64,000 bases of DNA from Cloacibacterium normanense (GCF_003860565.1 NZ_CP034157.1:1860001-1924000), one strand, 5' to 3'. Positions 34,721 to 44,084 are shown, numbered from the stretch's first letter. Translations and numbers: made by a program. The notes: generated from the sequence alone by a model not told the origin.

Positions 34721-36379
34721 TTACGCTTCACAAGAGCTACACGTTACAAAATTCACCATGAGTTCTTTAGAAACAGATTGTGAACGTTGGTAGTATAAGG
34801 TTTTAACGCCTAGTTTCCATGCTTCAATCATTAGATTGTTGACATCTTTAATCGCTAATGAAGCTGGGATATTCAGGTTCAATGATTGCGCTTGGTCGAT
34901 GTACTGTTGGCGCTGTCCCGCTTGTGTAATAATTTCCATTGGGGAAATTTCCTTAAAGGTTTTGAACACGTCTTTTTCGGTTTGGGTTAACTGTGTCATG
35001 TGTTGTACAGAACCGTGATTCAACATGATTTCTCTCCAAACATCTTCATTGTCTAAGCCTTTTTCTTCGAGCAGTTTTGCTAAATATTTGTTCTTTCTCA
35101 TGAAATTTCCTTTTGCCAAACCTGCTTTGTAGTAATTCGATGCAAAAGGTTCAATTCCTGGGGAAGTTTGCCCTAAAATTGCTGATGAAGAAGTAGTAGG
35201 TGCAACTGCCATTGTAGTTGTGTTTCTCAAACCATAACCTTTCAACATTTCTGGCTCTCCATAAATATTTGCTAATTCTTTAGATGCTTGTATAGATTGC
35301 TCTTGAATTTGTTTGAATGCTTTTGCATTAAACATTTTCGCTTCCATGCTTTCAAAAGGAATCATATTTTTTTGCAAGTAAGAGTGGTATCCTAAAACGC
35401 CCAAACCTAATGCTCTATGTCTCAAAGCAAATTTACGAGCAGAAGAAAGGTAATAGTTTCCTTCAGTTTTCTCAATAAATTCTGACAATACTGCATCTAA
35501 GAAATAGATGGCTAATTTTACCGCATTGGTATCTTTCCATTCGTCATACAATTCTAAATTCATAGAAGAAAGACAGCAAATGAAACTTTCGTCTGCTGTA
35601 GAAGGCAACATGATTTCTGAACACAAGTTACTTGCATTGATTACCGCTCCAGAATCTTTGTAAACTTGAGGTTTATTACGGTTGACATTATCGGTAAAGA
35701 AAATATATGGAAGTCCTTTTTTCTGACGAGATTCTAAAACTTTTGCCCAAACTTTACGTTTGTCCATGTCTCCATCAATCATATCTTGCATCCAATAATC
35801 TGGAACACAAACTCCTATAAACAAATTCTGAATCGGACTACCAATTTCTTTGATATTTAAGAATTCTTCGATATCTCCATGGTCTATATCTAGGTATGCT
35901 GCAAAAGCTCCTCTTCTTACGCCTCCTTGAGAAACCACATCCATAGCGGTATCAAATAATTTCATAAAAGAAACAGCACCAGAAGATTTACCATTATCTG
36001 TCACGGCTGTTCCTCTGTGACGCAATTCACCAAAATAACCAGAAGTTCCACCTCCGATTTTGGTCTGCATAATTACTTCTCCTAATTTATGGGTAATGCC
36101 TTCGATATGGTCTGGAACGTGAACATTAAAACAAGAAATAGGCAAACCTCGTTGAGTACCCATATTTGCCCAAACTGGAGAAGAAAAAGAAATCCAACCT
36201 TTGGTAATCATTTCCTTAAACGCAGGAATGAGTTCTGGCTTGTACAAGCGTTTTGCTGCCGCTGTAGTAATTCTGTCAATAGCTCCTTCTACGGTTTCTC
36301 CCTTCAAAAGGTAACCTCTGTTTAGCATTTGCTCAGACTCTTCATTTAACCACCAAATATCTGTATTTTGTTCTTCCAT
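34721..36379 (-). CDS. nrdA: Ribonucleoside-diphosphate reductase, alpha subunit (class I)
   Basis: A 552-residue catalytic subunit that reduces NDPs to dNDPs with NrdB. Key residues are Cys83 (PISCFNV) as one redox cysteine, the active-site trio N251-Cys253-E255 in NLCSEI, MKLFDTAMDVVSQGG, and the C-terminal CSSC (547-550) that shuttles electrons from thioredoxin. It is about 200 residues shorter than E. coli NrdA because no N-terminal ATP-cone is present, so the usual dATP shut-off at that site should be missing. nrdB lies about 690 bases upstream with a small gene between. Confidence 0.96.
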   Translation of the reverse strand: MEEQNTDIWWLNEESEQMLNRGYLLKGETVEGAIDRITTAAAKRLYKPELIPAFKEMITKGWISFSSPVWANMGTQRGLPISCFNVHVPDHIEGITHKLGEVIMQTKIGGGTSGYFGELRHRGTAVTDNGKSSGAVSFMKLFDTAMDVVSQGGVRRGAFAAYLDIDHGDIEEFLNIKEIGSPIQNLFIGVCVPDYWMQDMIDGDMDKRKVWAKVLESRQKKGLPYIFFTDNVNRNKPQVYKDSGAVINASNLCSEIMLPSTADESFICCLSSMNLELYDEWKDTNAVKLAIYFLDAVLSEFIEKTEGNYYLSSARKFALRHRALGLGVLGYHSYLQKNMIPFESMEAKMFNAKAFKQIQEQSIQASKELANIYGEPEMLKGYGLRNTTTMAVAPTTSSSAILGQTSPGIEPFASNYYKAGLAKGNFMRKNKYLAKLLEEKGLDNEDVWREIMLNHGSVQHMTQLTQTEKDVFKTFKEISPMEIITQAGQRQQYIDQAQSLNLNIPASLAIKDVNNLMIEAWKLGVKTLYYQRSQSVSKELMVNFVTCSSCEA

Positions 36380-36418
36380 ATTTTTTTTAAACTTTTCTTG
36401 TTTCTTTTTATATTTTTT

Positions 36419-36545
36419 GATGCTACCACTAGGTCATTCCTCTGGATTCTACCAATGGGGCGTTCCTCTGGAACTCTCTATAACCCAACATCAATTTATC
36501 TACCAACTTACCGTTTCTCTGGAACTTTTCTAATTCCAATAAAAT
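36419..36545. repeat. GTTCCAGAGGAAC repeat cluster
   Basis: On the minus strand three related motifs occur: GTTCCAGAGAAACGG, GTTCCAGAGGAACG and TCCAGAGGAATG, with GGTAGA spacers between them. GTTCCAGAGGAAC is a near-perfect palindrome. It lies between the small unknown gene and nrdA, partly within the leader expected for nrdA. Whether it is regulatory or a dispersed repeat cannot be told. Confidence 0.6.
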
Positions 36546-36778
36546 TTTCTACAGCGATCTAATTCGCCAACTTTCACTTTGTTGATGTGTGTGAAAATTA
36601 CATTGCTATCTGCTTCTTCAAATTGTAATGCTTTTTTAATACAATAATCTATTTTGTATGCCACAGCGATGCATACTCTTTGGTTTTTCACTATGCCCAT
36701 ACCCATATAAAGGTATTCTCCGAGGCGAAATTCTACGGATCTTGTGAATTGAACTTCATCAATAATTTCTGGCGTCAT
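36530..36778 (-). CDS. Small hypothetical protein between nrdB and nrdA
   Basis: An 82-residue protein with mixed charge and no membrane segment (VEFRLGEYLYMGMGIVKNQR, then VCIAVAYKIDYCIKKALQFEE, then NVIFTHINKVKVGELDRCRK). Codon use looks genuine and the frame is closed by TAG. I recognise no family. Lying in line between the two reductase genes on the same strand, it is probably co-transcribed and could be linked to them, but nothing in it shows how. Confidence 0.55.
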   Translation of the reverse strand: MTPEIIDEVQFTRSVEFRLGEYLYMGMGIVKNQRVCIAVAYKIDYCIKKALQFEEADSNVIFTHINKVKVGELDRCRKFYWN

Positions 36779-36884
36779 AATAGTGTTTTGTTTCGAGGTT
36801 CGAGTTACGAGTTACTCATTCCTTTTATAAGATTGTCATTGCGAGGTACGAAGCAATCTCTTGATTTTTCTAAAAATTTAATTT

Positions 36885-36968
36885 TTAAGTTTTGGCTAAA
36901 GCCAAATTGATTTTATAATTTTTAAAAACGGGCTTACTTCGGCTTAGCTCAGCATAAAAAAGCCCGTT
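36885..36968. repeat. CTAAAG palindrome and AACGGGCT inverted repeat
   Basis: TTTTGGCTAAAGCCAAA (about 36890-36906) is followed by arms AACGGGCT (36927-36934) and AGCCCGTT (36961-36968). It lies downstream of nrdB. On the minus strand the second stem has T-rich sequence in its loop, so it is a weak terminator at best. The first palindrome recurs near 60025. Confidence 0.6.
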
Positions 36969-37067
36969 CCTATTGATTTTTTACGTTCTCTATCTTGAAA
37001 ACAATTGACGCTCGCTTCGCTCGCGCTAAAGACTTCCATCTTCCAGCATCCGACTCCCAGCAAACAG

Positions 37068-38042
37068 TTAGAATAAATCGTTAGCAGTGATGCTTTTATC
37101 GTGCTTGGTATAATCTACTGGTCTTTTTGCAAAGAAGTCATCTAATGAATTGGCAAAAACTTCTTCCTCGAACCACATCATTGGTTTGTATTGTTCAGGG
37201 GTTACGTTGTAACGGGTTTTCATGCCAATTTTTTTCAAAGAATCGTCTACTCTATATTTCATAAAGTTGAGCAAGTCTTCTTTTGAGAACATGTCTATCT
37301 CTCCCGCTTCGAAAATCCAGTCTAGAATTTTCGCTTCCAGTTCTACAGAACGGTCTACTAAACCATAGATATCTTCGATGTCTGCATCGGTCAATAATTC
37401 TGGTTGTTCTTCTCGGATTTTATTGATTAAATAGATTCCAGCATTGGCGTGAATTTGTTCATCTACCGAAGTCCAAGCGATGATGTTCGATACATTTTTC
37501 ATGTACCCTTTGAATCTTGTAAAAGATAAAATCGTGGCAAACTGACTGAATAGCGAAACGTTTTCTATTAAAATAGAGAATAATAACAATGAAGAAACGT
37601 ACTCTTTATGATTGGTAGATTTAGCATTGGCTAAAACCGTATTCAAATAGTCTATTCTCTCTCTGATGGCAGGAATTTCTATCACATTATTGAATTCATC
37701 ATTATATCCTAATACTTCCAATAATCTAGAATAAGCCTCACTGTGACGGAATTCGCATTCTGCAAAAGTAGCTCCTAAACCATTGAGTTCTGGTTTTGGC
37801 ATGTGGTTGTACAGATTTCCCCAGAAAGTTTTTACAGAAACTTCAATTTGAGCAATCGCTAAAAGCGCATGTTTTACCGCGTTTTGTTCGTACGGTTGAA
37901 GATTAGAATGGAAATCTTGTACATCCGCAGTAAAATCTATTTCTGAGTGTACCCAAAAAGATTTATTAATAGCATCAACAAATTGTAGTACTTCCGGATA
38001 TTCAAAAGGTTTATAACTGATACGTTTGTCAAAAATTCCCAT
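37068..38042 (-). CDS. nrdB: Ribonucleoside-diphosphate reductase, beta subunit (class I)
   Basis: A 324-residue radical-generating subunit. The iron and radical site reads as in class Ia: E97-x2-H100-x3-Y104 in ECEFRHSEAY, where Tyr104 is the radical tyrosine, and E195-x2-H198 in DEQIH. The C-terminal tail ends SITANDLF and should dock on NrdA. Keeping the Tyr separates it from metal-only subclasses such as Ic. A good promoter lies just upstream. Confidence 0.96.
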   Translation of the reverse strand: MGIFDKRISYKPFEYPEVLQFVDAINKSFWVHSEIDFTADVQDFHSNLQPYEQNAVKHALLAIAQIEVSVKTFWGNLYNHMPKPELNGLGATFAECEFRHSEAYSRLLEVLGYNDEFNNVIEIPAIRERIDYLNTVLANAKSTNHKEYVSSLLLFSILIENVSLFSQFATILSFTRFKGYMKNVSNIIAWTSVDEQIHANAGIYLINKIREEQPELLTDADIEDIYGLVDRSVELEAKILDWIFEAGEIDMFSKEDLLNFMKYRVDDSLKKIGMKTRYNVTPEQYKPMMWFEEEVFANSLDDFFAKRPVDYTKHDKSITANDLF

Positions 38043-38373
38043 AGCTTGTTGCTTTTTTTATTAATTATCTGATTAAGTCTGACCACAAAAATAGAAATTG
38101 AAGTTATAAATCAAAAATGAAAACGCCTCATTCATGTTAAATTTTTGGTTTTTAGGGGCAAAAGTTTTCCACAATTACATAGAGGTTTGATGAATAAAGC
38201 CTTTGCGTGTACTTGGCACTTAAATAGGGCTTTTAAAAGGTATTTTTAATTAAACAATTACACAGAATTTCATTATTTAAAGTATTTTACAATTAAACAA
38301 AAGATTTTAAAATTTTTGCTCTTTTTTTCTTGTAACAAGTTTCTAAAATTTACTACTTATTCCAAAAAAGCCC
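38043..38373. other. Divergent intergenic region, nrdB / ABC efflux operon
   Basis: These 331 bases contain the nrdB promoter on the minus strand. I find no consensus promoter for the plus-strand efflux operon and no conserved RNA motif. The 38130-38370 part is AT-rich with no obvious structure. Confidence 0.5.
38086..38115 (-). promoter_or_regulatory. nrdB promoter
   Basis: On the minus strand TTTG (38115-38112), an 18-base spacer and TATTTTTG (38093-38086) match the Bacteroidota consensus. A leader of about 35 bases would result. Confidence 0.7.
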
Positions 38374-39063
38374 ATGCTAGTCATCAAGGATTTACATAAG
38401 TCTTACGATATCGGTCATAATAAGTTGCACGTATTGAAAGGAATTAACCTAGAAATCGGCGAAGGAGAGTTCGTTTCGATTATGGGAAGTTCTGGTTCTG
38501 GAAAGTCTACTTTACTGAATATCATTGGTATTTTAGATGAAAAAGACAGCGGAATCTATGAATTAGATGGCATTCCTATAGAACATCTCACCGAGACCAA
38601 AGCGGCAGAATACAGAAGTAAATTTTTAGGATTTGTTTTCCAATCGTTCAATTTAATTGGGTATAAAACGGCATTAGAAAATGTAGCGCTTCCACTCTAT
38701 TATCAAGATGTACCTAGAAAAGAGCGAAACCAACGCGCGATGGAATATTTAGAGAAAGTAGGTTTAGCACAATGGGCGAATCACTTGCCTAATGAACTTT
38801 CGGGTGGACAAAAACAGCGTGTAGCGATTGCAAGAGCTTTAATTACCAATCCTAAAGTGATTTTGGCGGATGAACCAACAGGAGCACTCGATTCTCAGAC
38901 CACTCATGATATTATGAAACTTCTTCAAGATATTAATAATGAAGGGAAAACCATCATTGTAGTTACCCACGAACCTGATGTAGCTGCTCAAACCAAGAGA
39001 AATGTACATTTGAGAGATGGTGTCATTGAAACGGATGAGTATATACAGCAGGTGGTATTGTAA
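38374..39063 (+). CDS. ABC transporter ATP-binding protein (MacB/LolD type)
   Basis: A 229-residue ATPase. Walker A is GSSGSGKST (about 36-44), Q-loop FQSFNLI, signature [15 protein letters not shown], Walker [14 protein letters not shown] and H-loop VVTHE. This is the standard size and motif set of stand-alone MacB/LolD/FtsE ATPases that power mechanotransmission-type permeases. It leads an operon with two MacB-like permeases and a MacA-like adaptor, so it should drive efflux of a small molecule or lipid-like substrate through an outer-membrane factor encoded elsewhere. Confidence 0.95.
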   Translation: MLVIKDLHKSYDIGHNKLHVLKGINLEIGEGEFVSIMGSSGSGKSTLLNIIGILDEKDSGIYELDGIPIEHLTETKAAEYRSKFLGFVFQSFNLIGYKTALENVALPLYYQDVPRKERNQRAMEYLEKVGLAQWANHLPNELSGGQKQRVAIARALITNPKVILADEPTGALDSQTTHDIMKLLQDINNEGKTIIVVTHEPDVAAQTKRNVHLRDGVIETDEYIQQVVL

Positions 39064-39064
39064 A

Positions 39065-39092
39065 GATACGAGATATGAGATGCGAGATTTTG
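39065..39092. repeat. 7-base array (four units)
   Basis: GATACGA, GATATGA, GATGCGA, GATTTTG lie in the short gap between the ATPase and the first permease genes. Confidence 0.6.
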
Positions 39093-39116
39093 AAAACTCG
39101 AAACAAATAAATAAAT

Positions 39117-40346
39117 ATGTTTGATATAGACCGTTGGCAAGAAATTTTCAGTTCTATTCGCAGTAATGTATTGCGAACGGTGCTTTCTGGGTTTACCGTA
39201 GCGCTGGGTTTATATATTTTTATTGTTCTCTTCGGTATTGGAAAAGGATTGCAAAATGCCTTCCAAGAAGGATTTACCAGAGATGCACAGAATCTTATTT
39301 CCATTTTTACTGGAAAAACCACCATTGCTTATGAAGGCTTACAAGCTGACAGACAAGTAACCCTCAATAATAGTGACTATAACGCTATTGTAGATGCGCA
39401 TCCTGAAAAAGTGCAGTATTCTACTCCACGATATTCTACCAATCTTAATGTAAAATATGGGAAAGAAAGTGGTTTCTACCAAATCAGTGGAGCCAATGAT
39501 GAAGAAGTAAAAATAGAGAACCGACAATTACTCAACGGAAGATTTATCTCTCCAAAAGATATTGACGAAAAACAAAATGTAGCCGTAATCGGTAGAATGG
39601 TACAGCGCGACCTCATCAAAAATGGAGATCCTGTAGGAAAAGAACTCGAGATTAACGGTAGTGTTTTCAAAGTGATAGGCGTTTTTTCTGATGATGGTGG
39701 TGACTGGGACGAACGTATGATTTCCATCCCTATTTCTACGCTTCAGCAAATGAAAAAAGGTTCTGATACGGTGAGCACGGTTTACATTGCCTATGACGAA
39801 AAACTAAATCCTGAACAAGCCCTCGCTTATAGTGACCAACTGAAAAAGGAATTAAAAGCCAGAAAAAAAGTTTCTCCTGATGATGAAAATGCCGTGGTCG
39901 TAAGAAACAGAGCAGAAGGTTTGAAAGATTCTTTCCAATTTTTATTTGTCATTACCATGATTGTAGGATTCATTGGTCTCGGAACTTTATTGGCAGGAAT
40001 TATTGGTATTAGCAATATCATGGTGTATATCGTGAAAGAAAGAACTCAGGAAATTGGGGTAAGAAAAGCCATCGGTGCTAAACCGAGAAGCATTGTCACT
40101 TTGATTATTCAAGAAAGTATTGTGATTACCGTAATTTCTGGATTAATCGGCGTTGCTTTAGGCGTTTTGACTTTGAAATTAATTGGCAATAGTTTAGAAG
40201 AATATTTCATTAAAGACCCAAGTGTTGGTTGGCTATTGATTACCGCAGCATTTATCAGTTTGGTGATGTCTGGATTGCTTGCTGGATTTGTTCCTGCATA
40301 CAGAGCGAGTAAAATAAAACCAATAGAAGCGCTGAGAGCGGAGTAA
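39117..40346 (+). CDS. ABC transporter permease (MacB-like, FtsX domain)
   Basis: A 409-residue type VII permease. The first span (near residues 20-40) is followed by a large periplasmic MacB-PCD domain (about 50-270) and three C-terminal spans in the FtsX fold. VYIVKERTQEIGVRKAIGAKPRSIV is the coupling-helix region that contacts the ATPase, and the end reads AYRASKIKPIEALRAE, as usual. It lacks a fused ATPase domain, unlike E. coli MacB. The second permease of the operon (40876) is its paralogue, so a heterodimer is likely. Confidence 0.94.
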   Translation: MFDIDRWQEIFSSIRSNVLRTVLSGFTVALGLYIFIVLFGIGKGLQNAFQEGFTRDAQNLISIFTGKTTIAYEGLQADRQVTLNNSDYNAIVDAHPEKVQYSTPRYSTNLNVKYGKESGFYQISGANDEEVKIENRQLLNGRFISPKDIDEKQNVAVIGRMVQRDLIKNGDPVGKELEINGSVFKVIGVFSDDGGDWDERMISIPISTLQQMKKGSDTVSTVYIAYDEKLNPEQALAYSDQLKKELKARKKVSPDDENAVVVRNRAEGLKDSFQFLFVITMIVGFIGLGTLLAGIIGISNIMVYIVKERTQEIGVRKAIGAKPRSIVTLIIQESIVITVISGLIGVALGVLTLKLIGNSLEEYFIKDPSVGWLLITAAFISLVMSGLLAGFVPAYRASKIKPIEALRAE

Positions 40347-40363
40347 TGGAGGTGAATTAATTT

Positions 40364-40401
40364 GTGAATTTTTCCCTTTGGAAAATGAATGGTGAATTTT
40401 T
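40364..40401. repeat. GTGAATTTTTCC repeat flanking the inserted gene
   Basis: GTGAATTTTTCCCTTTGG and the following AAAATGAATGGTGAAT recur almost unchanged at 42167-42202, after the second permease. Related GTGAAT/ATTCAC inverted pieces lie at 40797-40855. Confidence 0.7.
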
Positions 40402-40436
40402 CCAATTGAAATTTTTATAAAATCTTAACCATAAAT

Positions 40437-40790
40437 ATGTTTTTAAACTTAAACCATTATAATTTAGATGTATATAAGTCAGCAAAAGAATTGAGAAAAC
40501 AATGTTACAAAACCATAAGATTTTTGCCTGATACAGAAAAATATAATTTAATTGATCAAATAAGAAGAGCATCAACATCTATCGTTTTGAATATTTCAGA
40601 AGGCTCTTCTAGAAAGTCAAAAATTGAAAGTAACAGGTTTTATGAAATAGCAAGAGGCTCAATCATAGAAATTGATTCTTGTTGTGAAATCATTTTAGAA
40701 GAGAAATATTTAGAACAAGAAGATTTAACAGACTTAGGAAAAAATATTAAAACGACTTTTATATTATTATCAAAATTAATGAATAGTTGA
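40437..40790 (+). CDS. Four-helix bundle protein (S23 / 23S rRNA intervening-sequence type)
   Basis: A 117-residue helical protein. LDVYKSAKELRKQCYKTI, the conserved LIDQIRRASTSIVLNISEGSSRKS and FYEIARGSIIEIDSCCEII are the signature blocks of the S23 ribosomal-like/four-helix-bundle family, related to the Avd proteins of retroelements. Members were first found in intervening sequences of 23S rRNA genes and have no settled function. It interrupts the efflux operon between the two permease genes and is bordered by GTGAAT-type repeats, so it looks like an insertion. Confidence 0.9.
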   Translation: MFLNLNHYNLDVYKSAKELRKQCYKTIRFLPDTEKYNLIDQIRRASTSIVLNISEGSSRKSKIESNRFYEIARGSIIEIDSCCEIILEEKYLEQEDLTDLGKNIKTTFILLSKLMNS

Positions 40791-40875
40791 AAAAAGTGAA
40801 TCGTGAATTTAAAATTCATTCGTAGAAATTCACCTTAAGGAATTCACTTTTGCAAAGCAAAAAATTGACAACAAT

Positions 40876-42147
40876 ATGAACATCATATTCAAAATAGATA
40901 CGTGGCAAGAAATTTATTATTCACTTAAAAATAATAAACTTCGTACTTTCCTCACCATGATTGGTGTAGGTTGGGGTATGTTTTTGTTTGTTAGTTTATT
41001 GGGTGCTGCAAAAGGTATGGAAAACGGTTTTGACAAATTATTTTCTGGATTTGCGACCAATTCTATTTTTATGTGGGCACAGAATACTACTATTCCGTAT
41101 AACGGTTTCCCAAAAGGCAGACAACTGAGTTTGCACCTTCCTGATATGGATTTATTGGAAAAGAAAATCCCACAGATTGATTACATTTCGCCTCAAAATT
41201 CCAGAGGAAATTTTGGAAATCCTGGTGAACAAATGAACCGCAACGGAAAATCTACCACGTATACCCTTACTGGAGATTACCCTGCAGGAAATAAAATTTC
41301 TGAAAAGAAATTAATCTTCGGAAGATATATCAATGATGCAGATGTTACTGCCAGTAAAAACGTAGTAGTCATCGGTGAAGAAATTTATAAAAACTTCTTT
41401 GATGCTAAGAAAAATGAAAACCCTATTGGGAAATCTATCAATATCAAAGGTATTTTCTTTAACGTTATCGGTGTTTATAAAGTAGCCAAAGCTGGTGGAC
41501 CTATGGATAATGACACTACTGCGTACATTCCGCTTTCTACTTATACTAAAATGTACAATGATGGAGACAAAGTAGGCTTTTTTGCCATCGTGAGTAAACC
41601 AGAAGCCAATCTGGAAACCGTAGAAGAACAAGCCAAACTAGAACTTAAAAAGAAAAACAACGTTTCTCCTGAAGACACCAACGCTTTTGGAAGTTTCAAC
41701 TTGGGGAAAATGTTCGGGAAAATGTATGGTTTTTTAACAGGAATGCAATTGCTGACCATTATTGTAGGAGCACTCACCATTTTGGCGGGTGTGATTGCGA
41801 TTTCTAACATTTTATTAATTACCGTAAAAGAAAGAACCAAAGAAATAGGCATCCGAAGAGCTTTGGGAGCGAAGCCTTCTGAAGTAAGAAACCAAATTTT
41901 ATTAGAAAGTGTGGTGATTACCTTGACTTCGGGATTATTAGGATTTATTTTCGGGATTTTCCTTTTGATGATTATCAATGCGATGACTCAAAACCAAGAT
42001 GCTTTCCCATTTTATAATCCTACGGTAAATTATTCACACGTTTTTGCAGCGATGGCAGTGATGACGATTTTAGGACTTCTCATCGGGATGATTCCTGCAC
42101 AAAGAGCCGTGAAAATTAAGCCGATAGAAGCTTTAAGAAGCGAATAA
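40876..42147 (+). CDS. ABC transporter permease (MacB-like, FtsX domain)
   Basis: A 423-residue paralogue of the permease at 39117, sharing the start (IDTWQEIYYSLKNNKLRTFLTMIGVGWG against IDRWQEIFSSIRSNVLRTVLSG) and the end (RAVKIKPIEALRSE). The periplasmic domain (about 50-280) is followed by three spans, and ITVKERTKEIGIRRALGAKPSEV is the coupling-helix region. The sequence just before its ATG (AAATTGACAACAAT) is repeated before the adaptor gene. Confidence 0.94.
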   Translation: MNIIFKIDTWQEIYYSLKNNKLRTFLTMIGVGWGMFLFVSLLGAAKGMENGFDKLFSGFATNSIFMWAQNTTIPYNGFPKGRQLSLHLPDMDLLEKKIPQIDYISPQNSRGNFGNPGEQMNRNGKSTTYTLTGDYPAGNKISEKKLIFGRYINDADVTASKNVVVIGEEIYKNFFDAKKNENPIGKSINIKGIFFNVIGVYKVAKAGGPMDNDTTAYIPLSTYTKMYNDGDKVGFFAIVSKPEANLETVEEQAKLELKKKNNVSPEDTNAFGSFNLGKMFGKMYGFLTGMQLLTIIVGALTILAGVIAISNILLITVKERTKEIGIRRALGAKPSEVRNQILLESVVITLTSGLLGFIFGIFLLMIINAMTQNQDAFPFYNPTVNYSHVFAAMAVMTILGLLIGMIPAQRAVKIKPIEALRSE

Positions 42148-42246
42148 TACATGTGAATTTGCCATTGTGAATTTTTTCTTTTGGAAAAATGAATGGTGAA
42201 TTAAAAAATAAATTAAAATTGACAACAATTAAATATTTCATATAAA

Positions 42247-43437
42247 ATGAAAAACTTAACCTTCAAAAAAGTAGTTTATATTCTCTTAGGTTTGCTTTTT
42301 GCAGCTGGACTTCTGATGGGAATAAGTTACCTGATTAAATCTAATTCTCAAGAAAGCGAAGCTTTTCTCACCAGAAAACCATTCGTGCAAAACCTTGATG
42401 ATAAAGTAATGGCTACTGGTAAAATAGTTCCGAGAGAAGAAGTAGAAATTAAGCCGAATATGTCTGGGATTATAGACAAAATCTTGGTAAAAGAAGGCGA
42501 CCATGTTTCTGCGGGAGAACTTATTGCTACCCTTAAAATTGTACCGAGCGTTCCTCAGGTAAATGCTGCTCAACAAGAAGTGCAAAATGCAAATCTTCAA
42601 ATTAACAATGCTAAAATTAATTTGGCAAATCAGCAACAGCAATTTGCGATGCAACAACGTTTGTACACTCAAGGTGTAATTTCTAAGCAAGAGTTTCTTA
42701 CTGCTCAACAGCAATTGCAATCGATGCAAAATCAATTGAAAAACGCGCAACAACAATTGCAAACCGCTCAAAAAAATCTACAAATCGCTAGAACTGGTGT
42801 TGCCGAAGGTTTACAAAGTCTTGCTACTACTCAAATTCGTTCTAAAGCCACTGGAACGGTACTAGAAGTTCCTGTAAAAATTGGTTATCAGGTAATTGAA
42901 GCCAATCAGTTTAACGCTGGAACTACTATTTGTAGTGTTGCAGACCTTAACTCTCTTATTTTTGAAGGAAAAATAGACGAAGCTCAAGCTGGAAAAATTA
43001 AGGAAGGCATGGAGATGAACATCGTCATCGGTGCTTTACAAAATAAAACTTTCCCAGGAAGAGTAACCATGATTGCTCCAAAAGGAAAAGATGAAAACGG
43101 AACCATCAAATTCCCGATTGAAGGAGACGTTTTTAACCCGAGTAATGAATACATCAGAGCTGGATTTTCTGCCAATGGCGAAATTGTTTTGAGCTCTCAG
43201 AAAAATGCTTTGCTTCTAGACGAAAGTCTTATTCAATATGAAAAACAAAATGGTAAAGATGTTCCTTTTGTAGAAGTAAAACAGAAAGACGGAAAATTCA
43301 AAAAAGTGACCGTAAAACTGGGTGCATCTGATGGAATTAATGTTCAAATTCTTTCAGGAATTACTAAAGATTCTGAAGTAAAAGTTTGGAACCCATCTGA
43401 TAAAGACAAAGAAGAATTGAAAGAAAAGAAAAAATAA
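42247..43437 (+). CDS. Efflux periplasmic adaptor (MacA/HlyD family)
   Basis: A 396-residue membrane-fusion protein. An N-terminal anchor (residues 8-29) precedes a biotinyl-lipoyl half-motif (EVEIKPNMSGIIDKILVKEGDHVSAGELIATL), a Gln-rich alpha-hairpin coiled coil (about 105-185), the second lipoyl half (IRSKATGTVLEVPVKIGYQV), then beta-barrel and membrane-proximal domains. It should connect the permease pair to a TolC-like outer-membrane channel, which is not encoded in this window. It is the last gene of the operon and is followed by a terminator. Confidence 0.94.
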   Translation: MKNLTFKKVVYILLGLLFAAGLLMGISYLIKSNSQESEAFLTRKPFVQNLDDKVMATGKIVPREEVEIKPNMSGIIDKILVKEGDHVSAGELIATLKIVPSVPQVNAAQQEVQNANLQINNAKINLANQQQQFAMQQRLYTQGVISKQEFLTAQQQLQSMQNQLKNAQQQLQTAQKNLQIARTGVAEGLQSLATTQIRSKATGTVLEVPVKIGYQVIEANQFNAGTTICSVADLNSLIFEGKIDEAQAGKIKEGMEMNIVIGALQNKTFPGRVTMIAPKGKDENGTIKFPIEGDVFNPSNEYIRAGFSANGEIVLSSQKNALLLDESLIQYEKQNGKDVPFVEVKQKDGKFKKVTVKLGASDGINVQILSGITKDSEVKVWNPSDKDKEELKEKKK

Positions 43438-43467
43438 AAACCGCTTAATAGCATCAATGAAAATAAA

Positions 43468-43500
43468 GAACTTCTAGAAATTTTAGAAGTTCTTTTTTAT
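43468..43500 (+). terminator. Terminator of the efflux operon
   Basis: GAACTTCTA (43468-43476), a 7-base loop, TAGAAGTTC (43484-43492) and then TTTTTT. It overlaps the end of the convergent gene at 43497. Confidence 0.88.
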
Positions 43501-44084
43501 TTTTTCCTTGTTAAAAGCACTACATTTAAGAACAAAACCAATAAAGTAAGAGAGACAAAAATGCTTTGATTTACGTTTTCTAGTTTATTCTTTTCTATCA
43601 CTTTTTCGGCGATGTCTGATAGTTTTTGACTTTGGTTTAAAAAGGTTCTCACCTCTATTTTTTGGTCTTCTTCTTTGTTCTGAACACTGTGTTGTGAGAA
43701 GTAAACCAGTTTATTTTTAATATTGTAAGCAGCCACCCAAAATTCATTAGAATTGCTCATCACAAAATAGTCTATTTGATAGTGATTGGTTCTTACTTTG
43801 CCTAAATGTTTGGTGAGAAATTTATTTTGGTCTTTGTCAATGACTTTTATGGCATAAATATCAAGCGGTTGGTTCACTCTATTGATGACCTGAATCGACA
43901 TGGATTTTTCTAAAAAATTGCTAAAACTCTTTTGAAAAAACCAATATCCGAAAAATGCTAAACCTAAAATCACAATAAAAAATCTGATATTTTTAGCCCA
44001 TTTCGCTCTAGCTCCTATTTTAAATAAACTTAAAATAAGAGCTAGAATTAAGAGAAAAAGTAAAACAAAATTGAGACTATTCAT
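43497..44084 (-). CDS. Hypothetical membrane protein
   Basis: A 195-residue protein with two N-terminal spans (FVLLFLLILALILSLF and FFIVILGLAFFGYWFF), a soluble middle of about 100 residues (SMSIQVINRVNQPLDIYAIKVID, HYQIDYFVMSNSNEFWVAAYN) and a C-terminal span (IFVSLTLLVLFLNVVLL). I do not recognise a family. It is monocistronic on the minus strand, convergent with the efflux operon and sharing its terminator region. Confidence 0.7.
   Translation of the reverse strand: MNSLNFVLLFLLILALILSLFKIGARAKWAKNIRFFIVILGLAFFGYWFFQKSFSNFLEKSMSIQVINRVNQPLDIYAIKVIDKDQNKFLTKHLGKVRTNHYQIDYFVMSNSNEFWVAAYNIKNKLVYFSQHSVQNKEEDQKIEVRTFLNQSQKLSDIAEKVIEKNKLENVNQSIFVSLTLLVLFLNVVLLTRKK

Noticed and set aside
36419-36545. 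Possible replication-type DnaA boxes or an attachment site
   Set aside because: The motif GTTCCAGAGGAAC differs from DnaA boxes, and no integrase or flanking direct repeat of a gene end is present.
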